Notes under the pieces: generated by a model | Seen by the model: only the letters and a program-made list of their open reading frames with translations | Told to the model about the DNA's origin: nothing | Database searches by the model: none | Assembly (NCBI RefSeq): GCF_002238045.1 | Contig: NZ_NBYO01000001.1 | Span: 434,001 to 498,000 of the forward strand | Reading direction: 5' to 3' | Length of the DNA: 64,000 bases | DNA from: Notoacmeibacter marinus | GTDB lineage: Bacteria > Pseudomonadota > Alphaproteobacteria > Rhizobiales > Rhizobiaceae | Made by a program: the position numbers and the translations under genes | In this document: in pieces, positions 33,021-43,005 of the stretch | Layout: the number at the start of each line of letters is the position of its first letter | Position numbering within the stretch: position 1 is the first letter of the stretch

Positions 33021-33917
33021 ATGACTCTTTCCGATCTCAAAAACGCAGAGGAACAGGCGCACCTTCTGGCGCAGGCGCTGCCTTACATGCAGCGCTACGA
33101 GAACAAGACGGTCGTGGTGAAATATGGCGGTCACGCCATGGGCGACGAACAGCTCGGCCAGGCCTTCGCCCGCGATGTGGCGCTTCTGAAGCAGAGCGGC
33201 ATCAACCCGGTCGTGGTTCATGGCGGGGGCCCGCAGATCGCCCGCATGCTCAAGACGATGGGCATTGAAAGCCGGTTCGAAGGCGGGCTGCGCGTCACCG
33301 ACAAGCGGACGGTCGAGATCGTCGAAATGGTGCTGGCCGGTTCGATCAACAAGGACATCGTCCGCATGATCAATGCAGAAGGCGAATGGGCGATCGGCCT
33401 TTGCGGCAAGGACGGCAATATGGTCTTTGCCGAAAAGGCGAAGAAAACCGTGCGTGATCCCGACAGCAATATCGAACGCGTGCTCGATCTCGGTTTCGTC
33501 GGCGAGCCGGTGGAAGTCGACCGCACATTGCTCGATCTTCTGGCCCAGTCCGAGATGATCCCGGTCATCGCACCGGTGGCGCCAGGCCGGGACGGCCATA
33601 CCTACAACATCAATGCCGACACGTTCGCCGGCGCCATTGCCGGCTCGCTGGAAGCGGAGCGGCTGCTCTTCCTGACCGACGTGCCGGGCGTTCTGGACGC
33701 CGATGGCCAGCTGATCGAGGAACTGACAGTCGCCGAGTGCCGCGAGCTGATCGAAAACGGCGTTGTCACCGGCGGCATGATCCCGAAGATCGAAACCTGC
33801 ATCCACGCCATCGAACGGGGCGTGCAGGGCGTCGTGATCGTCAACGGCAAGGCGGCGCACTCCGTCCTGCTCGAACTTCTCACCTCGCATGGCGCAGGTA
33901 CGCTGATCGTGCCGTAG
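33021..33917 (+). CDS. argB: Acetylglutamate kinase
   Basis: A 298-residue amino-acid kinase that phosphorylates N-acetyl-L-glutamate in arginine synthesis. It contains [11 protein letters not shown] near 36-46, [13 protein letters not shown], and [10 protein letters not shown] with the GGMIPKIE motif in the C-terminal half. The N-terminal extension of about 25 residues ([18 protein letters not shown]) is that of arginine-sensitive hexameric ArgB proteins. Its stop is separated by 2 bases from the convergent DMT transporter gene. Confidence 0.97.
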   Translation: MTLSDLKNAEEQAHLLAQALPYMQRYENKTVVVKYGGHAMGDEQLGQAFARDVALLKQSGINPVVVHGGGPQIARMLKTMGIESRFEGGLRVTDKRTVEIVEMVLAGSINKDIVRMINAEGEWAIGLCGKDGNMVFAEKAKKTVRDPDSNIERVLDLGFVGEPVEVDRTLLDLLAQSEMIPVIAPVAPGRDGHTYNINADTFAGAIAGSLEAERLLFLTDVPGVLDADGQLIEELTVAECRELIENGVVTGGMIPKIETCIHAIERGVQGVVIVNGKAAHSVLLELLTSHGAGTLIVP

Positions 33918-33919
33918 GC

Positions 33920-34834
33920 CTACCGCGTTATCAGAAGCACGACGATGCCGGTGACGATGAAGATGCAGCCGATCACCTCGCGCGCGGTAACGCGCTCGCG
34001 GAAGATCAGGACGGTCGAGGCGAATGTGAACAGCATCTCGATCTGCGCGAGAGACTTTACCAGCGCCGCCTGCTGAAGGGTCATCGCCGCGAACCAGCCG
34101 AAGCTCGCCAGGGCCCCGACAAGCCCCACCAGCATGGACGGTTTCCAGGCTCGCGCCACGGCGGCAAATTCGTGGCGCTCGCGCAGCGCCATCCAGATCG
34201 CCATTGTCACAGTCTGAAGGGCGATGGCCCACAGCAGGACGAACGAGGCCTGGATCATGAAATCGGGGCTCGGCAAGGACGGCTCAATGCTGAGCGAAGC
34301 GGCACGGTAGCCGACGGCGGCGACGCCGAAGAAGAGACCAGATGCCAGACCGATGCCGGCCGTCGGTGTAAACAGCCCCGTCACAAGGCCGCCAATGGTG
34401 AAGGCGGATCGCGCCAGCGAAATGAGCATCACACCGAAGACTGTGAGAGCGACGGCCGCCCATCCACCCGGGCCGAATCCTTCGCCCAGAAACAGAATGC
34501 CAAAGAGCGCGGCCTGGGCCGGCTCCGTCCGGCTATAGGCCGTGCCGACCGCGAAGTTCCGATAGGAGAACAGATGGACCAGCAGCGCCTGGGCAATGAT
34601 CTGCGCCATGGCCGCGACAACCACCCAGCCGAGGAACGTCATATTCGGCGAGGGCGCGGCGTGGCCGACAAGGCGCAGAAGCGCGTAGAGCGTCGCGGCG
34701 ACCGGGAGGCCGAAGCCAAAGCGCACGAAGGTCGCGCCGGTCGTGCCCATCCGCCCCTTCAGATATTTTTGCAGGGACGAGCGGATGTTCTGCAGGAACG
34801 CGCTGCCGACGGTGATAACGATCCAGATAGGCAT
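33920..34834 (-). CDS. DMT/EamA-family transporter, substrate unknown
   Basis: A 304-residue membrane protein with about ten hydrophobic helices in two EamA-like halves; SRTEPAQAALFGILFLGEGF ends the first half and LAQIEMLFTFASTVLIFRERV the second. The group exports or imports small metabolites. Nothing in the context fixes the substrate. Its start region overlaps none of its neighbours; the pyrimidine 5'-nucleotidase gene is divergent about 75 bases away. Confidence 0.85.
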   Translation of the reverse strand: MPIWIVITVGSAFLQNIRSSLQKYLKGRMGTTGATFVRFGFGLPVAATLYALLRLVGHAAPSPNMTFLGWVVVAAMAQIIAQALLVHLFSYRNFAVGTAYSRTEPAQAALFGILFLGEGFGPGGWAAVALTVFGVMLISLARSAFTIGGLVTGLFTPTAGIGLASGLFFGVAAVGYRAASLSIEPSLPSPDFMIQASFVLLWAIALQTVTMAIWMALRERHEFAAVARAWKPSMLVGLVGALASFGWFAAMTLQQAALVKSLAQIEMLFTFASTVLIFRERVTAREVIGCIFIVTGIVVLLITR

Positions 34835-34907
34835 GATCTGCTATGGCCGCCGGAAGCGCGCCATGCAAGGGCTGGTCCCGACGGGCGATCTGTCACATAT
34901 AGCGCCG

Positions 34908-35597
34908 ATGGATTCGCTCGCGCCCGCCTTCGCCCATGTCACCGAATGGGTTTTCGACCTCGACAACACGCTCTATCCCGCCTCGGCCGATCTGTTCAGC
35001 CAGATCGACAGCCGCATGACGCAATGGATAGCCGACTATCTAAACGTCGACAGGGATGAGGCGTTCCGCGTTCAGAAAGCGCTCTATCGGGAGCATGGCA
35101 CAACGCTTCGCGGCCTGATCGAACGCCATAATGTCGATGCCGACGACTTTCTCGCCTTCGTTCACGATATCGATTATTCGCCGCTGACGCCGGACCTCGC
35201 TCTCGGCAAAGCGATCGAGGCGCTGCCGGGTCGGCGCTTCATTTTCACCAATGGCGACCGGCCCCATGCCGAACGCACGGCACGGGCGCTCGGCATTCTC
35301 GACCACTTCGACGATATTTTCGACATTGTCGCCGCCGATATGGCGCCGAAGCCGGGCCAGGCGCCCTACGATGCGTTTCTGGCAGCGCACGGGGTTCATC
35401 CCCGAAAGGCCGCGATGTTCGAAGATATGGCGCGCAATCTCACGGTACCGAAAGCGCTCGGCATGGTGACGGTGCTCGTCGAAGCACCGCAACAGCCGAA
35501 GTTCAAGCAGGATTGGGAAAACGAGAAAGGCGGCGAGATCGATTTTGTGACATCCGATCTCGGCGCGTTTCTGACGCAGCTCGCCGCCGCGCTCTGA
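34908..35597 (+). CDS. HAD-family pyrimidine 5'-nucleotidase (SDT1-like)
   Basis: A 229-residue HAD hydrolase. The nucleophile motif is WVFDLDNTLYP (Asp about 15 and 17), motif II FTNGD, and motif III/IV KPGQAPYDAF and MFEDMARN. The DLDNTLYP opening defines the pyrimidine 5'-nucleotidase branch that dephosphorylates UMP/CMP. Together with the pyrimidine-degrading island it might supply nucleosides for salvage or catabolism, but it lies 15 kb away in a conserved dap/arg neighbourhood. An ATG at 34863 is an alternative start; I preferred 34908 by family length. Confidence 0.87.
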   Translation: MDSLAPAFAHVTEWVFDLDNTLYPASADLFSQIDSRMTQWIADYLNVDRDEAFRVQKALYREHGTTLRGLIERHNVDADDFLAFVHDIDYSPLTPDLALGKAIEALPGRRFIFTNGDRPHAERTARALGILDHFDDIFDIVAADMAPKPGQAPYDAFLAAHGVHPRKAAMFEDMARNLTVPKALGMVTVLVEAPQQPKFKQDWENEKGGEIDFVTSDLGAFLTQLAAAL

Positions 35598-35661
35598 TCC
35601 GTCACGTCAGGCCGAACACTGCATCGCCCTCGGTGTCCGCATTACAAGGCCGGCGCTTCTA

Positions 35662-35868
35662 TCAGGCGCGGCGGCGCGGGTCGTGTTCGGCATATTCCGC
35701 GAGAGAGGCGCTTTTCCTATGCGCCTTGGCCACCGATTCGTCGTCAGACTTAAAGCGGCCGTCTTCCTTCAGCGGCTTCTTCAGCTTGTGGATGTCGGAT
35801 GCATCGTTGTTGCGATCCTTGCGCTGGTTTTCGCGCATCATCTCGTCGTCGCTGGACGTGGTCGACAT
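35662..35868 (-). CDS. Small, highly charged hypothetical protein
   Basis: A 68-residue hydrophilic protein without hydrophobic segments or cysteines; rich in Lys, Asp, Glu, Ser and His, probably disordered. Not recognised. An ATG at 35868 starts the frame. It is oriented against the upstream nucleotidase gene and with the downstream LOG gene. Support rests on codon pattern and the space it fills. Confidence 0.45.
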   Translation of the reverse strand: MSTTSSDDEMMRENQRKDRNNDASDIHKLKKPLKEDGRFKSDDESVAKAHRKSASLAEYAEHDPRRRA

Positions 35869-35940
35869 GTTCTGCCCTCAATGTCTCATCGTGTTTGACG
35901 AATAACGGAACCGTCTATTGGCTGGTTCCATCTGCAACCA

Positions 35941-36849
35941 TCATTCGTCGCCGTTTTCCGTCTCGTCAAGTTTATAGAAGCGCACGATTTCCGCCCATGC
36001 TTCATCGGCGGTATCGACATAGGTGATGAGGTCGGGATCGTCCGGTGAGATCGTGCCCTGCTCCGCCAGGAACTGCGTATTGATCGCCTTTTCCCAGAAG
36101 GACTTTCCGAAAAGAATGACCGGCACGCGCTCCATCCGGCCAGTCTGGATCAAGGTCAGCGTCTCGAACACCTCGTCCATCGTGCCGAACCCGCCCGGGA
36201 ACACGGTGACGGCCTTGGCCCGCATGATGAAGTGCATTTTGCGGATCGCGAAATAGTGGAAATTGAAGCAGAGATCCGGCGTGACATAGACGTTCGGCGC
36301 CTGTTCGTGCGGCAGGACGATGTTGAGGCCGATGGACGGCGCACCGACATCGTGCGCGCCGCGATTGCCCGCCTCCATCACGCCCGGACCGCCGCCGGTC
36401 ACGACGACGAACTCCTGAAAGTCGGACAGCCGCGCATGTTCGGAGCAAAGCTGGGCGAACCGACGCGCTTCGGCATAGATCACCGACAGTTCGGTCAGAT
36501 TCTTCTTCTGGGTCTCGTTCTTCGCCGCCCATGCCTCACCGCCCGGCTCGGGAATACGCGCGCCGCCGAACATGATGACGGTGGAGGCTATCCCGTATTC
36601 GGTCAGCAGCATTTCAGGCTTCAGCAGTTCGAGTTGCAGGCGTACGGGCCGCAGATCGCGCTGCGTCATGAAATCCTCGTCCGCCCAGGCGAGACGATAG
36701 GCCGGCGCTTCGGTCTGCGGCGTGGACGGCACGCTGCGCGCGCGGGGCAGATCCTCGCTGGAATGCGGCAGCGGGTTCCACCCATCGCGTTTCCGCCCGC
36801 TCATCACCTTCCTGACGGTTGCGTGCGGCACGTCGGTCTTGTCGTTCAT
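35941..36849 (-). CDS. LOG-family (TIGR00730) Rossmann-fold protein
   Basis: A 302-residue protein with the lysine-decarboxylase-like/LOG signature: GGGPGVMEAGNRGA and PGGFGTMDEVFETLT. Characterised LOG enzymes are cytokinin-riboside-5'-monophosphate (or AMP) phosphoribohydrolases; this long bacterial form has an extra ~75-residue N-terminus. The ATG at 36849 was chosen over a TTG at 36870. The intergenic region to dapD (36850-37008) must hold divergent promoters. Confidence 0.88.
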   Translation of the reverse strand: MNDKTDVPHATVRKVMSGRKRDGWNPLPHSSEDLPRARSVPSTPQTEAPAYRLAWADEDFMTQRDLRPVRLQLELLKPEMLLTEYGIASTVIMFGGARIPEPGGEAWAAKNETQKKNLTELSVIYAEARRFAQLCSEHARLSDFQEFVVVTGGGPGVMEAGNRGAHDVGAPSIGLNIVLPHEQAPNVYVTPDLCFNFHYFAIRKMHFIMRAKAVTVFPGGFGTMDEVFETLTLIQTGRMERVPVILFGKSFWEKAINTQFLAEQGTISPDDPDLITYVDTADEAWAEIVRFYKLDETENGDE

Positions 36850-37008
36850 GCAGTCTGCCTTTCTCCACAATGACGCTCTTGGCGCAGCGGCCTTTGCGGA
36901 TTGACCGCGTAAAGCGCTTTCGCATAGGGTCCGCCCGATTTTCCCGAGCTGGTTTCACTTGCCTTGGTGCAGGGCCAGCGCCTCAATAGTCAAGCGGAGA
37001 CATTGACC

Positions 37009-37863
37009 ATGGCAAGCCATGATCGCGATGCGCTGGAACGCATCATCGAAAACGCATTCGACGAGCGAGACGGCGTCACGGCCGCAACCAAGGGCGAAGT
37101 GCGCGATGCGGTCGGCGAGGCGCTGAACCTGCTCGACAAGGGCCATGCCCGCGTCGCATCGCGCGGGGAAAACGGCCAATGGACCGTTCATCAATGGCTG
37201 AAGAAGGCCGTGCTGCTGTCGTTCCGACTCAATCCGATGGAGATTATCTCTGGCGGGCCGGACGACGCGAAATGGTGGGACAAGGTGCCGAGCAAGTTCG
37301 ACGCCTGGGGCGCTCAGGAATTCGAGCGCGGCGGATTTCGCGCGGTTCCGGGCGCTATCGTCCGCCACTCCGCCCATATCGGCAAGGGCGTGGTGCTGAT
37401 GCCGTCCTTCGTCAATCTGGGCGCCTATGTCGATGAAGGCACCATGGTCGACACCTGGTCGACCGTCGGTTCCTGCGCGCAGATCGGCAAGAACGTGCAT
37501 CTGTCCGGCGGTGTCGGAATCGGCGGTGTGCTGGAGCCGCTCCAGGCCGGCCCGACCATCATCGAGGACAATTGCTTCATCGGCGCGCGCTCCGAGGTGG
37601 TCGAGGGCTGCATCGTCCGCGAAGGCGCGGTGCTCGGCATGGGCGTCTATATCGGCAAGTCCACCAAGATCGTCGACCGCGAGACCGGCGAAATCCATAT
37701 GGGCGAAGTGCCGCCCTATTCGGTCGTCGTGTCCGGCTCGATGCCCGGCAAGGCGCTGCCCGGCAAGGATTACGGCCCGAGCCTCTATTGCGCGGTGATC
37801 GTCAAGAAGGTGGACGAACAGACCCGCAGCAAGACATCGATCAACGATTTGCTGCGCGACTGA
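37009..37863 (+). CDS. dapD: Tetrahydrodipicolinate N-succinyltransferase
   Basis: A 284-residue hexapeptide-repeat transferase of the lysine/meso-diaminopimelate pathway, succinylating tetrahydrodipicolinate. It has an N-terminal helical domain (about 1-100, [13 protein letters not shown]), then a left-handed beta-helix with [20 protein letters not shown] and [12 protein letters not shown]. The length equals the family norm when started at the ATG at 37009, preceded by GCGGAGA. dapE, the desuccinylase acting two steps later, lies 940 bases downstream on the same strand. Confidence 0.97.
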   Translation: MASHDRDALERIIENAFDERDGVTAATKGEVRDAVGEALNLLDKGHARVASRGENGQWTVHQWLKKAVLLSFRLNPMEIISGGPDDAKWWDKVPSKFDAWGAQEFERGGFRAVPGAIVRHSAHIGKGVVLMPSFVNLGAYVDEGTMVDTWSTVGSCAQIGKNVHLSGGVGIGGVLEPLQAGPTIIEDNCFIGARSEVVEGCIVREGAVLGMGVYIGKSTKIVDRETGEIHMGEVPPYSVVVSGSMPGKALPGKDYGPSLYCAVIVKKVDEQTRSKTSINDLLRD

Positions 37864-37925
37864 TTGACTGACAGCGAAGGGCTCGTCCACCCTCTCCACG
37901 CATGATCGATCAAGAGAACTGAACG

Positions 37926-38417
37926 ATGTTCCGCAATCTTTTTCGTTTTACCGGCCGGGCGTCGCGAAAGACCTTCTGGCTGACGCAGCTTTTCATCATC
38001 GGCGTCAGCGTCGTCGTCGGGCTTGCCGTCGGTGTCTTCGCTGGCGTCGGCAGCGTTTTTCTAGGCGACGGTCAGCCGACCTCCACCGCTACGCTCTTCG
38101 GAGGCGGGCTCATTGCAATCGTCATGATCGCACTCAACATCGTCGTCTTCATCATTTCACTGGCCGTCTCGGCGCGACGCCTTCACGATCTGAACCGTTC
38201 GGCGTGGTGGCTGGTGGGCTTCTTCGCGGCTAGCGTCCTGCTGTCCGCTCTGGGCTATGCGGGAATGGACGTGCAAACCGGCGACAATATGCCGTCCGCT
38301 CTGTTCGGCGTTCTCAATCTGCTGATTGGCATCGGCGCCATTGTTTATCTCGGCTTCATCCGCGGCACGGACGGTCCCAACCGATACGGTCCCGACCCGC
38401 GCGCCAAGTCTTTTTAG
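37926..38417 (+). CDS. DUF805 membrane protein
   Basis: A 163-residue inner-membrane protein with about four hydrophobic helices. It shows the DUF805 pattern: aromatic-rich start (RFTGRASRKTFWLTQLF), RRLHDLNRSAWWLV in the middle, and a C-terminal GTDGPNRYGPDP. Function unknown; the family is widespread and often next to amino-acid or envelope genes. A strong terminator follows. Confidence 0.88.
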   Translation: MFRNLFRFTGRASRKTFWLTQLFIIGVSVVVGLAVGVFAGVGSVFLGDGQPTSTATLFGGGLIAIVMIALNIVVFIISLAVSARRLHDLNRSAWWLVGFFAASVLLSALGYAGMDVQTGDNMPSALFGVLNLLIGIGAIVYLGFIRGTDGPNRYGPDPRAKSF

Positions 38418-38432
38418 GGGACGCCGAAAGCG

Positions 38433-38473
38433 AAAAGGCGGGCCGCATGCCCCACCATGCGGTCCGCCTTTTC
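38433..38473 (+). terminator. Intrinsic terminator after DUF805 gene
   Basis: AAAAGGCGGGCCGCATG (38433-38449) pairs with CATGCGGTCCGCCTTTT (38456-38472), with one G-T pair and a 6-base loop. The 3' side ends in T-rich sequence, and the 5' A-run makes it potentially bidirectional. Confidence 0.88.
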
Positions 38474-38806
38474 TCCCCCGATACGACCTCGCGCCCCCAT
38501 GCGCGCCAGCCGTCTCACGAAACTCTGTCTGTTTTATCCCGATCCGGCCTGTGCCGACAAGGGTGCAGCAACCAGCGGCTGCATTAAAGCGTATCAATAT
38601 CGCTCTGACATTCGCGCGCGCCATCAATAGAGAGGTGCGCCGCTGGCCAGAGCACCTAAGCAATCAATCGGACCAAAATGGGGCGGTTGCGCAATTGGAC
38701 GATTGGTTCCAGCTGTTGGAAAAATTTTTTTCTCCCGAACGCCCCGCCCGCAACACCTGTGGCAGAAGCTCTTGCGAGGCACTGGCACTGCGCGTAGCTA
38801 GAGCCA
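38474..38806. other. 333-bp intergenic region upstream of dapE, no gene seen
   Basis: Follows the DUF805 terminator and must carry the dapE promoter. It is slightly AT-richer than its flanks, with an A/T run (AAAATTTTTTT) near 38720-38732. Open frames present are short and lack support. Confidence 0.5.
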
Positions 38807-40006
38807 ATGCCGATAAAACCATCAGATCCCATTGCCCTTCTTTCCGCCCTGATCCGGTGCCCGTCCGTTACGCCGGACGAGGCCGGTGCGCTGGATCTGG
38901 TGCAGGCCGTTCTCGAGCAGCACGCCTTCGATGTAAAACGACTGCCGTTTCAGACAGACGGCCAGCCGCGGATCGACAATCTCTACGCCACAATCGGGAC
39001 GGACGGCCCGCACCTTCTCTTTGCCGGCCATACCGATGTGGTGCCGCCTGGCGATGAGAACGCCTGGTCGTCGCCGCCTTTCGACGCGGTCATTCGCGAT
39101 GGTGCGATGGTCGGACGCGGTGCGGTCGACATGAAGGGGGGCATTGCCGCCTTTCTGGCCGCCTATGCGCGCTGCGTCGAAACGAACGGTCCCCTTCCAG
39201 GCCGCGTCAGCCTTCTGATCACCGGCGATGAAGAAGGCCCGGCACTCGATGGGACGCTCCGCGTGCTGCAATGGCTCTCGGAGCACGATGTGCGCTTCGA
39301 CGCCTGCCTTGTCGGCGAGCCGACCAACCCGAACGCCGTTGGCGACATGATCAAGATCGGCCGGCGCGGCAGCCATACCGGCAGGTTGACCGTGCACGGT
39401 ACGCAGGGACACGTCGCCTATCCGCATCTGGCCGACAATCCGATCCGCGCGCTCGTGCCCATGCTGGACGCCCTGATGAACCCGCCGCTCGATGAGGGTT
39501 CGGAACGCTTTCAACCCTCCAATCTCGAAATCACCACCATCGATGTCGGCAATCCGGCAACGAATGTCATTCCGGCGGAAGCAAACGCTGTCTTCAATGT
39601 CCGCTTCAATGATCACTGGTCGGCCGCGACGCTTGTTGCCGAGATCGAAAAGCGTTTAGCGACCGCCGCCGCTAATGCGGCCCGGCCCGGCGATGCGCCT
39701 ATCGACTGGTCGGTGAAATGGGCGCCGCGCGTGTCCGAAGTCTTCGTCACGCATGACGAAAAACTCGTCGGAACGCTCGCCAAGGCAGTCGAGACCGTGA
39801 CCGGCCGAACGCCGGAGCTTTCCACTTCGGGCGGAACGTCCGATGCGCGGTTCATCAAGGACCATTGCCCCGTCGTCGAATTCGGGCTGGTCGGTCAGAC
39901 GATGCATAAAATCGACGAACGGGTTCCGCTGGCCGATCTGGAAAGGCTGACCGCCATATATGAGCGTTTCATTGCGGGCTGGTTCGGTTTGGAGAGCGAT
40001 CGGTGA
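38807..40006 (+). CDS. dapE: Succinyl-diaminopimelate desuccinylase
   Basis: A 399-residue M20-family Zn hydrolase. Metal-site motifs are [37 protein letters not shown] and a C-terminal [11 protein letters not shown] segment. It releases succinate from N-succinyl-LL-2,6-diaminopimelate in lysine and peptidoglycan precursor synthesis. Its stop overlaps the GTG of the following membrane-protein gene. The ATG at 38807 gives a normal-length protein. Confidence 0.96.
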   Translation: MPIKPSDPIALLSALIRCPSVTPDEAGALDLVQAVLEQHAFDVKRLPFQTDGQPRIDNLYATIGTDGPHLLFAGHTDVVPPGDENAWSSPPFDAVIRDGAMVGRGAVDMKGGIAAFLAAYARCVETNGPLPGRVSLLITGDEEGPALDGTLRVLQWLSEHDVRFDACLVGEPTNPNAVGDMIKIGRRGSHTGRLTVHGTQGHVAYPHLADNPIRALVPMLDALMNPPLDEGSERFQPSNLEITTIDVGNPATNVIPAEANAVFNVRFNDHWSAATLVAEIEKRLATAAANAARPGDAPIDWSVKWAPRVSEVFVTHDEKLVGTLAKAVETVTGRTPELSTSGGTSDARFIKDHCPVVEFGLVGQTMHKIDERVPLADLERLTAIYERFIAGWFGLESDR

Positions 40007-40593
40007 AAGAGGTGACTGCACACCAGCTTCAGACTGTCTGGCTGATGATGAGGACGATGCAGTCCGGCCTGCTCGGCCAGATGGACCTGTCATCGTCAGG
40101 GGTCAAGCGATCGTTCTACGCCATCGTGGTCGCAGCGCCTTCGCTTGCGATCGGCTGGGTGGGAACGTCGCGGCTCGTGCTCGGCCAGGGCGCGACAGCG
40201 GATCAGATGATCCGCCTCGTCTCCGGGCTGGCAATGGCCGACCTGGTGAGCTGGCTTTTGCCGCTTGCCGTCTTCGCTCCGCTTCTGACGATGCTGGGCC
40301 TCGGATCGCGATACCCTGCCTTCATCATCGCCACCAACTGGGCGGGGGCCATTTTCGCCTTCATCGCGCTGCCCATCGGTATCGGCCGGATCTTCGCACC
40401 GACCGCCACCGAATTCGACATGCTCATCATTCTCACCATTCTGGTGGTGACGTGTACGCTTTACTGGCGGCTGCTCCGGGCCGTTCTAGGCGTCAGCGGC
40501 GGACAGGCGGCTGCCTTCGTTCTGGTCAGTTTTCTGACAGGCATATTAAGCGGCTATGTCGCCGCTTCCCTGCTCGGCCTGCCGCTCGATTAA
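40003..40593 (+). CDS. Conserved-type membrane protein coupled to dapE
   Basis: A 196-residue protein with about five hydrophobic helices (first near 38-57, last near 172-192). Its amphipathic N-terminus of about 35 residues contains several glutamines and methionines. Not recognised beyond being a Yip1/YIPF-like or DUF-type polytopic protein. The GTG start overlaps the dapE TGA, implying translational coupling. It ends 3 bases before the convergent truA gene. Confidence 0.75.
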   Translation: MKEVTAHQLQTVWLMMRTMQSGLLGQMDLSSSGVKRSFYAIVVAAPSLAIGWVGTSRLVLGQGATADQMIRLVSGLAMADLVSWLLPLAVFAPLLTMLGLGSRYPAFIIATNWAGAIFAFIALPIGIGRIFAPTATEFDMLIILTILVVTCTLYWRLLRAVLGVSGGQAAAFVLVSFLTGILSGYVAASLLGLPLD

Positions 40594-40596
40594 TCC

Positions 40597-41385
40597 TTAG
40601 CGCGCGTTCGACGGGTAAGCGACCGAAGATAGATAGAGGCCGCAAGCCGGCGCTACCGGGCCGCAGGCCTTGCGGTCCTGCGCTTCCAGAGCGTCCTGAA
40701 GATCGTCGGCGGACCATTTTCCCTCCCCCACAAGCTTCAGCGAACCGGCCAGCGAGCGGACTTGGTTATGCAGGAAGGACCGGGCCGCCGCATGGATATG
40801 GATCTCCTGCGCATCGATCCGCTCGGCCCATAATTCGTCCAGCGTTCTGATCGGCGATTTCGCCTGGCAGTCGGCGGCGCGAAACGTCGTGAAATCATGG
40901 GTGCCGAGCAGGCGCTTTGCTGCCGCGTTCATCTGCTCGACATCCAGTTCGCCCTTGCGCACCCACCAAGCGCGCTCACGCTCCACCGTCAGTGGCGCGC
41001 GACGATTGACGATCCGGTAGAGATAGCGACGGCCGGTCGCCGAAAAGCGTGCCGAGAACGTGTCGGAAGCCGTTTCGCAGTCCAACAGGGCGATGCGCTC
41101 GTCAGCCTGAACCAGCAGCGCGTTGATGGCCTCCATCACGCGGAAGGGCGAGCGACGGCCACCGACGGGAAGGTCGAAATGGATGACCTGCGCCAGCGCA
41201 TGAACGCCGGTATCGGTTCGCCCGGCCGCCGTCAGACGCAGATCGACGCCAGAAAACTTCAGGATCGCCTCTTCGATGGCCTGCTGGACGGTGTGACCAT
41301 TGGCCTGGCGTTGAAACCCCTTATAGGGCGTGCCGTCATATTCGACCGTCGCGCGGTAGCGCTGCGTCGTCTGGCGATCCGTCAT
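40597..41385 (-). CDS. truA: tRNA pseudouridine(38-40) synthase TruA
   Basis: A 262-residue pseudouridine synthase. Motifs: [14 protein letters not shown] at the N-terminus, the catalytic [15 protein letters not shown] (Asp about 58), [15 protein letters not shown], and [11 protein letters not shown]. It modifies positions 38-40 of the tRNA anticodon arm. Its ATG overlaps the fmt stop by 4 bases in the def-fmt-truA operon. Confidence 0.96.
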   Translation of the reverse strand: MTDRQTTQRYRATVEYDGTPYKGFQRQANGHTVQQAIEEAILKFSGVDLRLTAAGRTDTGVHALAQVIHFDLPVGGRRSPFRVMEAINALLVQADERIALLDCETASDTFSARFSATGRRYLYRIVNRRAPLTVERERAWWVRKGELDVEQMNAAAKRLLGTHDFTTFRAADCQAKSPIRTLDELWAERIDAQEIHIHAAARSFLHNQVRSLAGSLKLVGEGKWSADDLQDALEAQDRKACGPVAPACGLYLSSVAYPSNAR

Positions 41386-42329
41386 GGAAAGCGGTCGCCG
41401 ACAGAGACCGGACTGCCGCGCACGAAATCCTCGACGTCGAGCGGTTTGCCGCCGGCCTTCTGCAAACGCTCCAAGGCGACAGAGCCACGACCGCAGGCGA
41501 CAGTCAGCGGTTCGGCCACGACCGTGCCCGGTGCGGCATCCTCATCGCCGTCGGCCGCGACCGGAGAGGCTTTCAAGACCTTCACGCGCTCGGCCTTGCC
41601 ACCGATCTCCATCTCGCACCAGGCGCCGGGAAAGGGCGCAAGGCCGCGAATGTGATCGTGAACTCCCTGCGCGGTCGCCGTCCAGTCGATGCGGGTTTCG
41701 CTTTTGTCGATCTTTCTGGCGTAGGTCACACCCTCGGCCGGTTGCTCGGTGAGCGTCAACGTGCCGGCTTCCAGAGCGGCCATCGCGTCCACCATCAGCA
41801 GCGCGCCCGCTTCGGCCAGCCGGTCGTGCAGGTCTCCGGCGTTCATATCGTCGCCAATCGGAATGCGGGTTTCCATAGCCACCGGGCCGGTATCGAGACC
41901 GGCCTCCATCTTCATCACCATCATCGCCGTTTCGGTATCGCCGGCCATGAGGGCCCGCTGGATGGGCGCCGCGCCACGCCAGCGCGGCAGGGCGGAAGCA
42001 TGACCGTTGAAGCAGCCGTGGCGCGGTGCATCGAGGATCGGCTGCGGCAGCAGCAGCCCATAGGCGACGACCACGGCGACATCGGCATTCAGCGCAGCAA
42101 AGGCCTGCTGCTCGTCCGTACCCTTCAAGCTGACCGGATGGCGCACGGGAAGGCCAAGTTCTTCGGCGACGCGGTGCACGGGCGATGGCGTCAGTTCGAG
42201 ACCGCGCCGACCGGCTGGGCGCGGCGGCTGGGTATAGACGGCACGAATATCGTGGCTGGCCTCATGCAAGGCACGCAAGGTCGGCACGGAGAAATCCGGT
42301 GTGCCCATGAAAATGATGGAAAGCGCCAT
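41382..42329 (-). CDS. fmt: Methionyl-tRNA formyltransferase
   Basis: A 315-residue enzyme that formylates initiator Met-tRNA with 10-formyl-THF. It starts [17 protein letters not shown], has the active-site segment [23 protein letters not shown] (the usual family residue N is present; the common NIHAS reads NGHAS), and [11 protein letters not shown]-terminal OB-fold follows. It lies between def and truA, the common bacterial arrangement. Confidence 0.95.
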   Translation of the reverse strand: MALSIIFMGTPDFSVPTLRALHEASHDIRAVYTQPPRPAGRRGLELTPSPVHRVAEELGLPVRHPVSLKGTDEQQAFAALNADVAVVVAYGLLLPQPILDAPRHGCFNGHASALPRWRGAAPIQRALMAGDTETAMMVMKMEAGLDTGPVAMETRIPIGDDMNAGDLHDRLAEAGALLMVDAMAALEAGTLTLTEQPAEGVTYARKIDKSETRIDWTATAQGVHDHIRGLAPFPGAWCEMEIGGKAERVKVLKASPVAADGDEDAAPGTVVAEPLTVACGRGSVALERLQKAGGKPLDVEDFVRGSPVSVGDRFP

Positions 42330-42356
42330 GGCTGTTCGGCTCGCTAAGGGTTGCGG

Positions 42357-42890
42357 TCAGAGAAGGCGCGTGCCGCCGCGTTCCTTCGCCAGCTTCTTGA
42401 ACTTCTTGATCACCATATCGCGCTTCAACCGCGAGATATGATCGATGAACAGCACGCCGTCGAGATGGTCGATCTCGTGCTGCAGGCACGTCGCCATCAG
42501 CCCGTCCGCCTCGATCGTCTGCTTTTCGCCTTCCAGATCGCGATATTCGACCGTCACCGTCGCCGGGCGTTCGACTTCGGCGAAATAATCCGGGATCGAC
42601 AGACAGCCCTCTTCGTAGGTGCCCGGCTCGTCGCCCAGTGCGACAATCCTTGGATTGACGAAGATGTGAGGATCGGGCTCGTCGTCTTCCTTGGCAAGGT
42701 CGATGGTGATGAGTCGGATCGGCTCAGCGATCTGGATGGCTGCCAGGCCGATACCGGGCGCCTCATACATCGTCGCCAGCATATCGTCAGCGAGTTTGCG
42801 CACATCATCGTTGATCTGCTCGACGGGTCTGGAGACCTGCCGGAGGATCGGATCGGGAAGAACGACGAGGGGACGCTTGGAGCCAGTCAT
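42357..42890 (-). CDS. def: Peptide deformylase
   Basis: A 177-residue metalloprotease that removes the N-formyl group from nascent proteins. The three family motifs are present: motif 1 GIGLAAIQI (Gln in place at the usual GxGxAAxQ), motif 2 EEGCLS with the metal Cys, and motif 3 QHEIDHLDG with both His ligands. It is the first gene of the def-fmt-truA operon and divergent from rmuC. Confidence 0.97.
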   Translation of the reverse strand: MTGSKRPLVVLPDPILRQVSRPVEQINDDVRKLADDMLATMYEAPGIGLAAIQIAEPIRLITIDLAKEDDEPDPHIFVNPRIVALGDEPGTYEEGCLSIPDYFAEVERPATVTVEYRDLEGEKQTIEADGLMATCLQHEIDHLDGVLFIDHISRLKRDMVIKKFKKLAKERGGTRLL

Positions 42891-43005
42891 GCGGCGGTTT
42901 CTACGCAGGGCACGCGTGATGTCAACTCATCGATGCGTAAGGGTTCGGCAAGAATGTTTCTGATCTGTTCTTGCCGAGCGCGGACGAGTCTGGCACTCTC
43001 GATGC